From: Silanimonas lenta DSM 16282
GTDB lineage: Bacteria > Pseudomonadota > Gammaproteobacteria > Xanthomonadales > Xanthomonadaceae
Direction of reading: 5' to 3'
Assembly: GCF_000429065.1 (NCBI RefSeq)
Contig: NZ_AUBD01000008.1
Coordinates: 62,001-126,000, forward strand
Length of the DNA stretch: 64,000 nt
Part shown: piece by piece, positions 15,738-26,044 of the stretch
Numbering within the stretch: the first letter of the stretch is position 1
Layout: the number at the start of each line of letters is the position of its first letter
The notes under the pieces: generated by a model
What the model was told of the DNA's origin: nothing
The model's database searches: none
What the model saw: the letters and a program-made list of their open reading frames with translations, nothing else
Program-made: the position numbers and the translations under genes

Positions 15738-17555
15738 ATGGATGACACACGCCCCACCCTTCCGGCCCTCGGCCGGAAGGAAAAGACCTTCATCGTCCTG
15801 CTCGCCCTGCTGCAGGCCCTGCTGCTCTACCTCGCCAAGTACGCCGAAGAACAGGCCTGGCCGCTGCTTTCCGGGCCGTACGGGCGGATTCCGTGGTTCA
15901 CCCTCGTGCTCACGGTGCCCACCCTGATGCAGCTCTCGCTGCAGCGTCTCGACGACCGCCGCTTCTGGAGCAATGCCCTGCTCGCCGCGCTCGCCTTCGG
16001 CGCCACCGCGGCCTGGGCGGCCTGGAGCGTCACCGGCGCCCCCGGCACCACGGCCGATGCCCTGCTCGGCCCCTTCGCCGCCACGATCGCGCTCACCGCC
16101 TTCGTGGCCACGCCCTACCTGCAGGTACGGCTCGCCCACGGGCGCTTCACCGCGCCGTATACCGAACTCTTCGCCTACGCCTGGCAGAACGCGCTCACCC
16201 TGAAGGTGGTCGGCGTGATGGTTTGCGTGGGCTGGCTGCTGCTCTTCCTCTGGCAGGAGCTGTTCCAGCTCATCGGCATCGGCTTCTTCAAGGCCGTGTT
16301 CGGCCAGGACCCTTTCGCCTACCTCGTCACCGGCCTGTTCGCCGGGCTGGGCGTGCTCGTGGCCCGCACCCAGCACCGCGCCATGCAGGTGGCGCGGCAG
16401 GTGCTGTTCGCCATCTTCACCGGCTTCCTGCCACTGGCGGCCTTCATCGCGGTGATTTTCCTCGCCAGCCTGCCCTTCACCGGCCTCGCCCCGCTCGAGC
16501 GCGCCACCAGCACCGCCTCCACCCTGGGCGCCCTCGTCGCCGCCCTGGTGCTGCTCCTGAATGCCGTGGTCCAGACCGGGCGTGCCCCACCCTATCCGCG
16601 CCCGCTGCGCTGGCTGGTCGATGCCGCGATCGTGGCGCTGCCGCTGTTCGCGGCCATTGCCCTGCGTGCCGTGCTGGTGCGCATCGGCGAGCATGGCTGG
16701 ACCACCGACCGCTTCTGGGCCCTGATCGCCGTGCTGCTGCTCCTCGCCTACGCCCTGGGCTATGCCTGGACAGTGGTCCGCCCCGGCGGCGCCTGGATGG
16801 CCCGGCTGCCCCGGGTGAACATCGCCGTGTCCCTCGCCCTGGTCGGGCTGGGGCTGCTCGCGAACTCGCCCGTGCTCGATCCGCACCGCCTCGCGGCGGC
16901 CAGCCAGGCCGCCCGGGTCGCGGCGGCAGCCGGCGAGGCGCCGGTCAGCAGCGAAACGGTGAGCCGCCTCGAGTACCTGCGCTTCCGCAGCGGGCGCCGC
17001 GGCGCCGAGGCACTCGAGCGGATCGGGACACTCGACGGCGCATCGGCCGACTTCACCCGCGCCCTTGCGGAGGTCCTGGACCGGCCGGCCGAGTACCCGA
17101 AGATGGCCCCGCAGCGGCAGGACCCGGAATCGTCCGGGGCCCTCGCGAAACGCCTGCGCCTGCCGGAAGGCCAGCCGCCCGTCCCGGCCGCACTGCTCGC
17201 CGTGGCAGCGAAACACCTCCTCGAAAGCCCCGGTGCCTGCCCTGCAACCGTCTCCACCTGTCCGGCACAGTGGCTGGACCTCGACCATGATGGCCGCGAG
17301 GAACTGCTGCTCTGCTCGCCCCAGGCCCTCATGGTCGAGTGCGCCCTGTTCGGCGAGACCGCGGCCGGCTGGGCGCTGCGCGGCAGCGTCAGGCACTGGG
17401 GGCCGTCGGAGGCCGAACTGGACGTGGTGAGGCAGGGCCGCATCCGCCCCCTGCCCCCGGTATTCGACGACCTCACGTTTGGCAGCGACGCGGAGCGCCG
17501 CGTGCAGATCGAGGTCGTGGATTCGCCGTCGCCGCCCCCGACCGGGAAACCGTGA
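15738..17555 (+). CDS. DUF4153 polytopic membrane protein
   Basis: 605 residues with about ten to eleven hydrophobic segments between residues 15 and 385 (for example LLALLQALLLYLAKYAEE, WPLLSGP, VGWLLLFLWQELFQLIGIGF). This pattern and the motif around FFKAVFG...LFAGLGVLV match the DUF4153 family. The C-terminal about 210 residues are soluble and contain an Asp-rich segment WLDLDHDGREELL resembling a calcium-binding loop. The function of DUF4153 is not established. Starts 14 bases after the HIT gene and ends 13 bases from the convergent dcd stop. Confidence 0.75.
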   Translation: MDDTRPTLPALGRKEKTFIVLLALLQALLLYLAKYAEEQAWPLLSGPYGRIPWFTLVLTVPTLMQLSLQRLDDRRFWSNALLAALAFGATAAWAAWSVTGAPGTTADALLGPFAATIALTAFVATPYLQVRLAHGRFTAPYTELFAYAWQNALTLKVVGVMVCVGWLLLFLWQELFQLIGIGFFKAVFGQDPFAYLVTGLFAGLGVLVARTQHRAMQVARQVLFAIFTGFLPLAAFIAVIFLASLPFTGLAPLERATSTASTLGALVAALVLLLNAVVQTGRAPPYPRPLRWLVDAAIVALPLFAAIALRAVLVRIGEHGWTTDRFWALIAVLLLLAYALGYAWTVVRPGGAWMARLPRVNIAVSLALVGLGLLANSPVLDPHRLAAASQAARVAAAAGEAPVSSETVSRLEYLRFRSGRRGAEALERIGTLDGASADFTRALAEVLDRPAEYPKMAPQRQDPESSGALAKRLRLPEGQPPVPAALLAVAAKHLLESPGACPATVSTCPAQWLDLDHDGREELLLCSPQALMVECALFGETAAGWALRGSVRHWGPSEAELDVVRQGRIRPLPPVFDDLTFGSDAERRVQIEVVDSPSPPPTGKP

Positions 17556-17568
17556 ATCGCCGGGCGTC

Positions 17569-18138
17569 TCAGGTCTTCGGCAGCGTTACCCCGGTCTGCC
17601 CCTGGTACTTGCCGCCGCGGTCCTTGTAGCTCACGTCGCAGACCTCGTCGGACTGGAAGAACAGCATCTGCGCCACGCCCTCGCCGGCATAGATCTTGGC
17701 CGGCAGCGGGGTGGTGTTGCTGAACTCGAGGGTCACGTGGCCCTCCCACTCCGGCTCCAGCGGCGTCACGTTCACGATGATGCCGCAGCGCGCATAGGTG
17801 CTCTTGCCGAGGCAGACCACCAGCACGTCGCGCGGGATGCGGAAGTACTCCACCGTGCGCGCCAGCGCGAAGCTGTTGGGCGGGATGATGCAGACATCGG
17901 ATTCGACGTCGACGAAGCTCGAGGGATCGAAGGCCTTGGGATCGACGATGGTCGAGTTGATGTTGGTGAAGATCTTGAACTCGCGGGCGCAGCGCACGTC
18001 GTAGCCGTAGCTCGAGGTGCCGTAGCTGACGATGCGGTGACCGTCGGCCGCGTGCTTGACCTGCCCCGGCTCGAAGGGCTCGATCATCCCTTGGGTTTCC
18101 GCCATCCGGCGGATCCACTTGTCGCTCTTGATGCTCAT
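17569..18138 (-). CDS. dcd: dCTP deaminase
   Basis: 189 residues, full length. Converts dCTP to dUTP, feeding dTMP synthesis. Family hallmarks include MSIKSDKWI at the start, SYGYDVR, the active-site segment [10 protein letters not shown] (Ser/Arg) and [18 protein letters not shown] with the catalytic Glu, and QMLFF near the C-terminus. The start at 18136-18138 is chosen because it gives the canonical N-terminus. 58 bases downstream of apbC, an arrangement common in xanthomonads. Confidence 0.96.
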   Translation of the reverse strand: MSIKSDKWIRRMAETQGMIEPFEPGQVKHAADGHRIVSYGTSSYGYDVRCAREFKIFTNINSTIVDPKAFDPSSFVDVESDVCIIPPNSFALARTVEYFRIPRDVLVVCLGKSTYARCGIIVNVTPLEPEWEGHVTLEFSNTTPLPAKIYAGEGVAQMLFFQSDEVCDVSYKDRGGKYQGQTGVTLPKT

Positions 18139-18164
18139 GCGCGGCCTGCGTGTCGGGGGCGAGG

Positions 18165-18170
18165 ATCTTA
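18165..18170 (-). promoter_or_regulatory. Possible -10 element for dcd
   Basis: TAAGAT on the minus strand lies 26 bases before the dcd ATG in the short apbC-dcd gap. No matching -35 was found, so this is only a candidate for separate dcd transcription. Confidence 0.25.
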
Positions 18171-18196
18171 ACGCGAAGCCCGGGGCCTGCCGGGGC

Positions 18197-19285
18197 TCAG
18201 CTGTCCTGCACCACGATCGAGGGGAAGGCGATCTGCTTGTTCCGGGCCTGGCGCGAGAGCCGGGCCGCCACCCGCCGGGCGATCCGCCGGTAGTCGGCGG
18301 CCAGTGCCCCGCCCGGCTCGGCCACCACGGTGGGGGCGCCGCCATCGGCCTGCTCGCGGATGCGGATGTCGAGCGGCAGCGAGCCGAGCAGCGGCACGCC
18401 GTAGCGCTCGGCCATGGCCTGCCCGCCGCCCTGGCCGAACACATGCTCGACATGCCCGCAGTGCGAGCACCGGTGCAGGGCCATGTTCTCGACGATGCCG
18501 AGCACCGGCACCGCCACCTTCTCGAACATCTTGAGCGCCTTCTTGGCGTCCAGCAGGGCGATGTCCTGCGGCGTGGTGACGATCACCGCGCCCGAGACCG
18601 GCACCCGCTGCGAGAGGGTGAGCTGGATGTCGCCGGTGCCCGGCGGCAGGTCCACCACGAGGTAGTCGAGCTCGTCCCAGCGCGTGCTGGCGAGCAGCTG
18701 CTGCAGGTACTGGGTGGCCATCGGCCCGCGCCAGATGGCCGGCTGGTCCTCGCCGAGGAAGAGCCCGATCGACATCGCCTGCAGGCCATGGGCCTGCTTC
18801 GGCAGGATGGCCTGCCCGTCCGGGCTCTCCGGCTTGCCGGCAAGGCCCAGCATCATCGGGATGGAGGGGCCATGGATGTCGGCGTCCAGCACCCCCACCC
18901 GCGCCCCCTCGGCCGCGAGGCCGAGGGCCAGGTTCACCGCGGTGGTGGACTTCCCCACCCCGCCCTTGCCCGAGGCCACGGCAATCAGGTTCTTCACCCC
19001 CGGCAGCGGGGCCAGCCCCTCCTGCACCCGGTGCGCGAGCACCCGCTGCTCGACCTCGACCTGCGCCGACACCACCCCGGGCACGGCCCGCAGGGCGGCC
19101 TCCGCCCGGGCCGCCAGCTCGGCATGCCATGAGGCGGCGGCATACGGCAGCCGCAGTACGGCCATCGCCCGGCCCTCATCGATGGCGACCGAGCGGACGA
19201 CCTCCTCCGCCAGCGGGGCGTCGAGGTGGGGGTCGTGGAGAGCCAGCAGGGCGGCACGGAGCGCGTCGGGGGTCGGGGCGGACAT
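18197..19285 (-). CDS. apbC: Iron-sulfur cluster carrier ATPase ApbC/Mrp
   Basis: 362 residues. N-terminal MIP18/DUF59 domain (about 1-80), then a P-loop domain with the deviant Walker [10 protein letters not shown] (about 105-113), DADIHGPS (switch I/A') and [11 protein letters not shown] (Walker B). The CSHC motif in [11 protein letters not shown] binds the bridging 4Fe-4S cluster in the dimer. It delivers Fe-S clusters to apo-proteins. No membrane span. Start ATG at 19283-19285. Confidence 0.95.
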   Translation of the reverse strand: MSAPTPDALRAALLALHDPHLDAPLAEEVVRSVAIDEGRAMAVLRLPYAAASWHAELAARAEAALRAVPGVVSAQVEVEQRVLAHRVQEGLAPLPGVKNLIAVASGKGGVGKSTTAVNLALGLAAEGARVGVLDADIHGPSIPMMLGLAGKPESPDGQAILPKQAHGLQAMSIGLFLGEDQPAIWRGPMATQYLQQLLASTRWDELDYLVVDLPPGTGDIQLTLSQRVPVSGAVIVTTPQDIALLDAKKALKMFEKVAVPVLGIVENMALHRCSHCGHVEHVFGQGGGQAMAERYGVPLLGSLPLDIRIREQADGGAPTVVAEPGGALAADYRRIARRVAARLSRQARNKQIAFPSIVVQDS

Positions 19286-19347
19286 CAGGCGTCAGGCAGG
19301 AGGGAGACGATGAGGGGGCGAACGATAGCCGCTCTGGGGGAGGGTGC

Positions 19348-19378
19348 TTGCACAGCCGCATTACATATCTGTTAATCT
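19348..19378 (+). promoter_or_regulatory. Candidate promoter for the TonB receptor at 19454
   Basis: TTGCAC (19348-19353) and TTAATC/TAATCT (19372-19378) are 18-19 bases apart in the 168-base apbC-receptor gap, the most A+T-rich stretch there. It leaves a leader of about 70 bases with GGGGAG 8 bases before the ATG. Matches are moderate; no Fur or PHO box seen. Confidence 0.35.
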
Positions 19379-19453
19379 CGAGCTAAGGCTGCGTTCAGTC
19401 GTCTGCTGAGCGGCCGATGCCGATCCACACCGAACCTGGGGAGTTCCACCACG

Positions 19454-22400
19454 ATGCGCAACACCACACCTCACCTGAAGCGCTCGGCGCTGACGCAGGC
19501 CACCCTTGCCGGCCTGGCGTTGCTGGTCGCCATGCCCGTCCTCGCACAGTCCGAGACCACGGACGAAGAAAAAAAGAAGGAAGAGGAACGCGTCACGCAG
19601 ATCGAAGCGGTCCAGGTCACCGGTTCGCGCATCTTCCGCGCCGGCTTCGACACCCTGGAGCCCGCCACCGTCGTGACGCGGGAAAAGATCGAGCAGCGCG
19701 GCATCACGAACATTGCCGATGCGCTCAATGAGATCCCCGGCTTCGGTACTGGTGTCACCCCGGAAGGCGGCCAGTCCACCTTCGGCGTGGGCGTGAACTT
19801 CGTCAACCGCCTCGGCCTCGGCACCAACCGCACACTGAGTCTGATCAACGGCCGCCGCGTGGTGACCTCGAACCCCGGCACCATCTTCGGTCCTGCCGCC
19901 CCCGGCGTGCAGGTCGACCTGAATGCCATCCCTGCCCAGCTCGTCGAGCGCATCGAGAACATCGCCATCGGCGGCGCCCCGACCTACGGCTCCGACGCCA
20001 TCGCTGGCGTGGTCAACGTGATCACCCGCCGTGACTATGAGGGTGCCGAGGTCTCGGCCACTTATGGCATCACCGATCGCGACGACAACCAGCGCAAGAG
20101 CCTCTCGGCCATTTTCGGCCAGAACTTCGGCAACGGCTTCGGCAACATCACCCTGTCGGCCACCTACGACACCTCGGATGGCGTGCTCGGCATCTCGCGC
20201 CCGCGCATCGCCAATGCCTACCTGTTCGCCCCCAACCCCTGCACCACCGGGCCGAGCAGCATTACCACCACGCAGCCGAACCGCACGCCGGCGAACGATG
20301 GCCGCGTGAACCCGAACATTCCCTTCCAGACCTGCACCCCGACCGCGGCCTCGGACGGCATCCCGAACAACGTCCTGATCCGCGACCGCCGCATCTTCCA
20401 GATGACCTTCGGCGGCATCATCCTGCCGGCCACCGGCGCCTTCAACCTGCCGGATGGCCGTCTGCGCGGTTTTGGCGCCAGCCAGACCACCTATTTCCAG
20501 TTCGCTCCGAACGGCAATCTGGTGGCCTACAACCCCGGCATCAACTTCGGCACCCAGAGCGCCTCGGGTGGTGATGGCCTCAATCTCGCGGAGAGCGTGC
20601 AGCTGCTCTCCGATCTCGACCGCCGTACGGTCAACCTGATGAGCTCAATGAACCTGACGGAGAACACCCGTCTGTTCTTCGAGGGCTTCCAGTACACCGC
20701 CGACTCGCTCGAACTGGTCGACCAGTACAACTGGAACTCGATCACCTTCACCGGCCTGTCTGGCCCCATCACCTTCCGCAGCGACTATCCGCTGCTCAAC
20801 CAGCAGGCCCGAGACGTACTGGCGGCCAATGGCATCACCAGCTTCCGCCTGAGCCGCGCCCACCGCGACCTCGTGGAGAACAATGCCTCGAGCGGCGTGA
20901 TCACCCGCCGCGCCGTGTTCGGCGCCGACGGCAATATCGCGATCGGCGATCGCGACTTCCGCTGGGAAGCCAGCTACACCTACGGTCGCAACTCCTCCGA
21001 GTACTACAGCCGGCAGATCGACCAGCAGCGCTTCGTCAACGCCCTCAACGTGGCCGTGGTCAACGGCCGCGTGGTCTGCTCGACCACGCCGACCCCGGGC
21101 CTGATCATCCCGGGTGGCATCACCACCCCGGTGGCCGACCCGAACTGCGTCCCGCTCAACCTCTTCGGTGAGGGCGCCCCGGGCCAGGCCGCCCGCGACT
21201 ACGTGACGGTCGACCTGGTGGCACGCGCCGCGCAGGAGCAGGAGGTGTTCAACGCCAACATCGGCGGCGCGCTCTTCGACATGTGGGGCGGCGCCTTCAG
21301 CGCCAATGCCGGCATCGAGCGCCGCATCGAGCGCGCCGACTTCCAGCCGGATGCCTTCCAGCGCGCCGGCCGTGGCCGCAGCGTGGCCATCCTGCCGCTG
21401 ACCGGCAGCTTCGCCACCAAGGAAGCCTTCGTCGAGTTCTTCGCTCCCTTCGTCGACAGCAATGCCGGCCTGCCGATGCTGAACCGCCTCGACTTCACCG
21501 GCAAGTTCCGCCGCGTGGACAACACGGTGAACGGTGGCTTCAATGCCTACACCTACGGCCTGCAGTACCGTCCGGTCGAGGACATCGAGTTCCGCGGCAA
21601 TTTCACCCGCTCGCTGCGCGCCCCGTCCCTGGTCGAGCTCTTCACCCCGGTCTCCAGTGCATTCTCGGCCTTCCCCGACCCCTGCCATGCGCCGAACCAG
21701 GCCAGCGGCACGCGCCCGGCCGTGCGCCAGGCGAACTGCAATGCGCTCTTCCAGTCGCTCGGCATCAATGGCAACACCTTCCTCTCCAATGCGGTGACGG
21801 CGACGATCCCGATCACCAGCCAGGGTGATGCCAATCTCCTGAACGAGAGTTCGGATGCCTGGACGTACGGCATCGTGCTCCAGCCGCGCTGGGTCCAGGG
21901 CCTGCGCCTCGCCGTCGACTACTACAAGGTCGAGATCACCAACGTGATCGGCAACCTCGGCACCGCCGACATTGCAACGGGCTGCTACGACAACACGAAC
22001 TTCAACACCGCCGATCCGGCGAATGGCAACACCTTCTGCTCGCGCATCCGCCGCGATGCCAACGGCCAGGTGACCTTCGTCCAGACCGGCTTCGTGAACG
22101 GCGGCTACCTCAACTTCCGCGGCTTCAGCGGCGAGATCAGCTATGTGAAGGACCTCGCCGACTGGGGCTTCGGCCCGGGCGGCACGATCAGCTTCACCGG
22201 CACCGCCTTCCGCCGCGTCGCGGTCGACAGCTCGATCAACAACGTCGTAAACACGAACAGCAATGGCCTCGTCGGCACCCCGCTGCGCGAGTACCAGTTC
22301 GGCGTGGCCTACGATCATGACCGCTGGGGCATGAGCGTGCAGGGCAACTACCAGGGCCCGGTCAACGCCGGCAACAACATCTCGCCGGAACTGCAGGACA

Positions 22401-22588
22401 TCCTGGTGTACGACAGCTACAAGTCGTACGATGCGGGCGCCTATGTGAACTTCCTCGACAAGCGCCTGCGCGTGCGTTTTGCGGTGACGAACTTCACCGA
22501 TGTCGAGCCGCCGTTCCCGCTGGGTGGCATCGGCACCTACGACATCCTCGGCCGCCGCTACACCCTCTCGGCCGTGTACAAGTTCTGA
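19454..22588 (+). CDS. TonB-dependent outer-membrane receptor (large, substrate unknown)
   Basis: 1044 residues. Signal peptide (about 1-32, ending VLAQS), then a short acidic/lysine-rich stretch with EEKKKEEE, and the plug domain (about 50-170) with VQVTGSRI (TonB-box region), ALNEIPGFG and LSLINGRRV. The rest is a 22-strand barrel with VVNVITRRDYEG near 190 and a terminal aromatic residue (Phe). The size is typical of xanthomonad and sphingomonad receptors for large substrates. It is alone between apbC and metG, with its own promoter region and a strong terminator, so it forms a single-gene unit. The substrate cannot be inferred from neighbours. Confidence 0.93.
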   Translation: MRNTTPHLKRSALTQATLAGLALLVAMPVLAQSETTDEEKKKEEERVTQIEAVQVTGSRIFRAGFDTLEPATVVTREKIEQRGITNIADALNEIPGFGTGVTPEGGQSTFGVGVNFVNRLGLGTNRTLSLINGRRVVTSNPGTIFGPAAPGVQVDLNAIPAQLVERIENIAIGGAPTYGSDAIAGVVNVITRRDYEGAEVSATYGITDRDDNQRKSLSAIFGQNFGNGFGNITLSATYDTSDGVLGISRPRIANAYLFAPNPCTTGPSSITTTQPNRTPANDGRVNPNIPFQTCTPTAASDGIPNNVLIRDRRIFQMTFGGIILPATGAFNLPDGRLRGFGASQTTYFQFAPNGNLVAYNPGINFGTQSASGGDGLNLAESVQLLSDLDRRTVNLMSSMNLTENTRLFFEGFQYTADSLELVDQYNWNSITFTGLSGPITFRSDYPLLNQQARDVLAANGITSFRLSRAHRDLVENNASSGVITRRAVFGADGNIAIGDRDFRWEASYTYGRNSSEYYSRQIDQQRFVNALNVAVVNGRVVCSTTPTPGLIIPGGITTPVADPNCVPLNLFGEGAPGQAARDYVTVDLVARAAQEQEVFNANIGGALFDMWGGAFSANAGIERRIERADFQPDAFQRAGRGRSVAILPLTGSFATKEAFVEFFAPFVDSNAGLPMLNRLDFTGKFRRVDNTVNGGFNAYTYGLQYRPVEDIEFRGNFTRSLRAPSLVELFTPVSSAFSAFPDPCHAPNQASGTRPAVRQANCNALFQSLGINGNTFLSNAVTATIPITSQGDANLLNESSDAWTYGIVLQPRWVQGLRLAVDYYKVEITNVIGNLGTADIATGCYDNTNFNTADPANGNTFCSRIRRDANGQVTFVQTGFVNGGYLNFRGFSGEISYVKDLADWGFGPGGTISFTGTAFRRVAVDSSINNVVNTNSNGLVGTPLREYQFGVAYDHDRWGMSVQGNYQGPVNAGNNISPELQDILVYDSYKSYDAGAYVNFLDKRLRVRFAVTNFTDVEPPFPLGGIGTYDILGRRYTLSAVYKF

Positions 22589-22610
22589 TCCACGTTCCTT
22601 CCTCCAGCCA

Positions 22611-22642
22611 CGAAGCCCGGCCCCGCGCCGGGCTTCGTTTTT
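22611..22642 (+). terminator. Intrinsic terminator after the TonB receptor gene
   Basis: Ten-base arms 22611-22620 and 22628-22637 (CGAAGCCCGG/CCGGGCTTCG) around a 7-base loop, followed by five T residues. It begins 23 bases after the receptor stop. Confidence 0.92.
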
Positions 22643-22739
22643 GCAGCCCATCCCGGAGCCCCTCGCTCTGCCCTGCCGGGGCTCTCCGGCGAGCGGACGC
22701 CAGCTTCCTACGCAAGGCCGCCGCCCGCCCGCCATCTGC

Positions 22740-22745
22740 GATAAT
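22740..22745 (+). promoter_or_regulatory. Candidate -10 element for metG
   Basis: GATAAT 26 bases before the metG ATG, after the terminator of the previous gene. There is no clear -35. The short leader has no recognisable Shine-Dalgarno. Confidence 0.4.
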
Positions 22746-22771
22746 CGCGGCCTGACCCTGCCGCAACGCCG

Positions 22772-24880
22772 ATGACTCCCAGCCCCTCTCCCGCGCCGGC
22801 CCCGCTGGCGCCCGCCCTCGTGACCACCGCCCTGCCCTATGCCAACGGGCAGATCCACCTCGGCCATCTCGTGGGTTACATCCAGGCCGACATCTGGGTG
22901 CGTGCCCGGCGCATGGCCGGCGGCACCACGCATTTCGTCTGCGCCGACGACACCCATGGCACGCCGATCATGCTCGCCGCCGAGAAGGCCGGCACCACGC
23001 CGGAGGCCTTCGTGGCCGGGGTGCAGGCCCAGCACGAGCGCGACTTCGCCGACTTCTTCGTCGGCTTCGACCATTACGATTCGACCAACAGCGCCGGCAA
23101 CCGGGCGCTGACGGAAGCGGTCTACGCCGCGCTGAAGGCCGGCGGCCACATCGCCACCCGGCCGATCCAGCAGCTCTACGACCCGGTGCGGGCGATGTTC
23201 CTGCCCGACCGCTACATCAAGGGCGAGTGCCCGAAGTGCGGGGCCGCCGACCAGTACGGCGACAACTGCGAGGCCTGTGGCGCCACCTATTCGCCCGCCG
23301 AGCTGAAGCATCCGCGCTCGGTGGTCTCTGGCGCCACGCCGGAGCTGCGGGAAAGCGAGCACCATTTCTTCGAGCTCGGCCGCTTCGAGGGCTTCCTGCG
23401 CGACTGGCTGGCGGGCGAGGTGGCCCACCCCGGGGTGAAGGCCAAGCTGATGGAATGGGTGGAGGCGGGCCTGCGCGCCTGGGACATCTCCCGCGACGCC
23501 CCCTACTTCGGCTTCGAGATTCCCGGCGCGCCGGGCAAGTACTTCTACGTCTGGCTCGATGCGCCGATCGGCTATCTGTCGAGCTTCAAGGCGCTGTGCG
23601 AGGCGAAGGGCCTCGATTTCGGCGCCTTCCTCGACGCCGCCCGCAACACCCGGGGCGAGACCGAACTGCACCACTTCCTCGGCAAGGACATCGTCAACTT
23701 CCACGGCCTGTTCTGGCCGGCGGTGCTGCACGGCTCCGGCCACCGCCCACCTACCCGCCTGCACGTGAACGGCTACCTCACGGTGAACGGCGACAAGATG
23801 AGCAAGTCGCGCGGCACCTTCATCCAGGCCCGCACCTATCTCGAGGCTGGCCTACCGCCCGAGGCCCTGCGCTACTACTACGCCATCAAGAGCTCGGGCG
23901 GGGTCACCGACCTCGATCTCAACCTCGCCGACTTCATGGCGCGGGTGAACGCCGACCTCGTGGGCAAGTTCGTCAACATCGCCAGCCGCTGCGCCGGCTT
24001 CATCGAGAAGCGCTTCGGTGGCCGGCTGGCCGCCGGGCTCGACGATCCTTCGATGGTCGACCGCTTCGTCGCCACGCTGGAGACCGTGCGCGACCACTAC
24101 CTCGCCGACGATGCCGCCGCCGCGATGCGCGCGGTGATGGCGCTGGCCGACGAGGCGAACCGCTACATCGACGAGAAGAAGCCCTGGGTGATCGCCAGGG
24201 AAGCCGGTCGCGAGGCCGAGCTGCAGCGAGTCTGCACCCAGGGTCTGAACCTGTTCCGCCTGCTCGCCATCGGCCTGAAGCCGGTGCTGCCTGCCCTCTG
24301 CGCCCGGGCCGAAGGCTTCCTCTGCGCCCCGGTGACGGGCTGGGGCGATGCCGCCACGCCCCTGCTGGACCGCCACATCCGCCCCTTCGAACCCCTGCTC
24401 ACCCGCATCGAACAGTCCCGGATCGACGCCATGATCGACGCTTCCAAGGAGTCCCTCGCCCCGTCCACCGCCGCCCCGGCGGCTGCGCCGGCGGCACCGG
24501 CCGCCGCCAGCGAGGCGGTCGGCGCCAAAGCCGCGGCGGCCGCACCGGCCTACGTCGGCATCGAGGATTTCGCCAAGCTCGACCTGCGCATCGGCAAGGT
24601 GCTGGAGTGCAGTGCCGTCGAAGGCTCGGACAAGCTGCTGCGGTTCCGGCTGGATGCCGGTGAACTCGGCGAGCGGCAGATCTTCTCCGGCATCCGCGCG
24701 AGCTATGGCGAACCCGAGACACTCGTGGGCCGCCATGTGGTGTTCATCGCCAACCTCGCCCCGCGCAAGATGCGCTTCGGCCTTTCCGAGGGGATGATCC
24801 TCTCCGCCGGCTTCGACGGCGGGCCGCTTTGCCTGCTCGACGTCGACCCGGGCGCCCTGCCCGGCATGCCGGTGCGCTGA
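22772..24880 (+). CDS. metG: Methionyl-tRNA synthetase
   Basis: 702 residues. Charges tRNA-Met. Class I motifs: HLGH at 29-32 (HIGH) and KMSKS at about 341. Four cysteines CPKC and CEAC (about 152-170) form the zinc knuckle. The anticodon-binding domain is at about 390-560. An Ala/Pro-rich linker (about 565-590) leads to the C-terminal EMAPII/Trbp-like tRNA-binding dimerisation domain (about 590-702, with [13 protein letters not shown]). Full-length MetG of the dimeric type. 28 bases before rnfA. Confidence 0.97.
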   Translation: MTPSPSPAPAPLAPALVTTALPYANGQIHLGHLVGYIQADIWVRARRMAGGTTHFVCADDTHGTPIMLAAEKAGTTPEAFVAGVQAQHERDFADFFVGFDHYDSTNSAGNRALTEAVYAALKAGGHIATRPIQQLYDPVRAMFLPDRYIKGECPKCGAADQYGDNCEACGATYSPAELKHPRSVVSGATPELRESEHHFFELGRFEGFLRDWLAGEVAHPGVKAKLMEWVEAGLRAWDISRDAPYFGFEIPGAPGKYFYVWLDAPIGYLSSFKALCEAKGLDFGAFLDAARNTRGETELHHFLGKDIVNFHGLFWPAVLHGSGHRPPTRLHVNGYLTVNGDKMSKSRGTFIQARTYLEAGLPPEALRYYYAIKSSGGVTDLDLNLADFMARVNADLVGKFVNIASRCAGFIEKRFGGRLAAGLDDPSMVDRFVATLETVRDHYLADDAAAAMRAVMALADEANRYIDEKKPWVIAREAGREAELQRVCTQGLNLFRLLAIGLKPVLPALCARAEGFLCAPVTGWGDAATPLLDRHIRPFEPLLTRIEQSRIDAMIDASKESLAPSTAAPAAAPAAPAAASEAVGAKAAAAAPAYVGIEDFAKLDLRIGKVLECSAVEGSDKLLRFRLDAGELGERQIFSGIRASYGEPETLVGRHVVFIANLAPRKMRFGLSEGMILSAGFDGGPLCLLDVDPGALPGMPVR

Positions 24881-24908
24881 AGCGCCGGCGAAGGCCGGGA
24901 CCCAGGCC

Positions 24909-25487
24909 ATGACCGAGCTCCTGCTGCTGCTCGTGGGCGCGGTGCTGGTCAACAACTTCGTGCTGGTGAAGTTCCTCGGCCTCTGCCCCTTCATGGGCGT
25001 GTCGCGGCAGCTGGATGCCGCGCTCGGCATGGCACTCGCCACCAGCTTCGTGCTGACGCTGGCGGCCGGCCTGTCATGGGCGATCCAGCGCTGGCTGCTC
25101 GAACCGCTCGGCATCGGCGAGCTGCGCACCCCGGCCTTCATCCTGGTGATCGCGGCCACCGTGCAGTTCACCGAGCTGCTGCTGCACCGCCAGAGCCCGC
25201 GCCTGTACCGCGTGCTCGGCCTCTACCTGCCGCTCATCACCACCAACTGCGCGGTGCTCGGGGTGGCCCTGCTCAACGTGCAGTCGCGGCATTCGCTGCT
25301 GGAATCGGTGCTGTTCGGCTTCGGCGCGGCGCTGGGCTTCGGCCTGGTGCTGGTGCTGTTCGCCGCCCTGCGCGAGCGGCTGGAGGCCGCCGACGTGCCC
25401 GCGGCCTTCCGCGGCGCGCCGGTGGCGCTCGCTGCCGCGGCGCTGATGGCGCTCGCGTTCGCCGGCTTCACCGGCATGGGACGCTGA
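24909..25487 (+). CDS. rnfA: Rnf/Rsx electron transport complex subunit A
   Basis: 192 residues, six membrane helices, with the conserved [19 protein letters not shown] near the N-terminus and [15 protein letters not shown] near the middle, each holding the Cys that ligates the membrane-embedded iron-sulfur site in the RnfA/NqrE family. By family it pairs with RnfE in electron transfer across the membrane. The stop overlaps the rnfB start by one base (TGATG). Confidence 0.95.
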   Translation: MTELLLLLVGAVLVNNFVLVKFLGLCPFMGVSRQLDAALGMALATSFVLTLAAGLSWAIQRWLLEPLGIGELRTPAFILVIAATVQFTELLLHRQSPRLYRVLGLYLPLITTNCAVLGVALLNVQSRHSLLESVLFGFGAALGFGLVLVLFAALRERLEAADVPAAFRGAPVALAAAALMALAFAGFTGMGR

Positions 25488-26044
25488 TGCTGGCCCTCGC
25501 GGCGCTGGTGGTGCTGGCGGCCCTGATCGGCCTCGGGCTTGGCTGGGCGGCGCGGCGCTTGCGGGTGGAGCGCGACCCGCTGGTCGAAGAGATCGACGCC
25601 CTGCTGCCACAAACCCAGTGCGGCCAGTGCGGCTACCCCGGCTGCCGGCCCTATGCCGAGGCCATCGCCCGCGGCGAGGCCGACATCAACCAGTGCCCGC
25701 CCGGGGGCGAGGCCGGCATCCGCGCCCTCGCCGGCCTGCTGGGCCGCGAGCCGAAGCCGCTCTCGGCGGAGCACGGGGCGGAAAAGCCAGCGCAGGTGGC
25801 GCGCATCCGCGAGGCCGAGTGCATCGGCTGCTTCAAGTGCATCGCCGCCTGCCCGGTGGACGCCATCATCGGCGCCCCGAAATACCTGCACGTGGTGGTC
25901 GAGGACCTGTGCACCGGCTGCGAGCTCTGCCTGCCGCCCTGCCCGGTGGACTGCATCGAGCTCCTGCCCGCCCCGCCGCCCGCGGACCTGCGCTGGCGGC
26001 GGGGGGGCATCGAAGGGTCTCAGTCGACGCCGAAGTCGAAGTAG
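25487..26044 (+). CDS. rnfB: Rnf/Rsx electron transport complex subunit B (iron-sulfur)
   Basis: 185 residues. N-terminal membrane anchor (about 1-25), then the 4Fe-4S domain with [11 protein letters not shown] and downstream NQCPPGG, then a ferredoxin-like domain with [16 protein letters not shown] and [18 protein letters not shown], giving two further clusters. The start ATG overlaps the rnfA stop. The C-terminus overlaps the convergent gene by 25 bases. No rnfC, D, G or E follows, which is unusual (see findings). Confidence 0.92.
   Translation: MLALAALVVLAALIGLGLGWAARRLRVERDPLVEEIDALLPQTQCGQCGYPGCRPYAEAIARGEADINQCPPGGEAGIRALAGLLGREPKPLSAEHGAEKPAQVARIREAECIGCFKCIAACPVDAIIGAPKYLHVVVEDLCTGCELCLPPCPVDCIELLPAPPPADLRWRRGGIEGSQSTPKSK

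Noticed and set aside
15639-17396. 585-codon minus-strand open frame opposite the DUF4153 gene
   Set aside because: Gln/Gly/Glu-rich shadow; plus strand encodes a coherent multi-span membrane protein.
20645-23764. 1039-codon minus-strand open frame under the TonB receptor and metG
   Set aside because: Spans the strong terminator and two well-supported genes; composition typical of a shadow frame.
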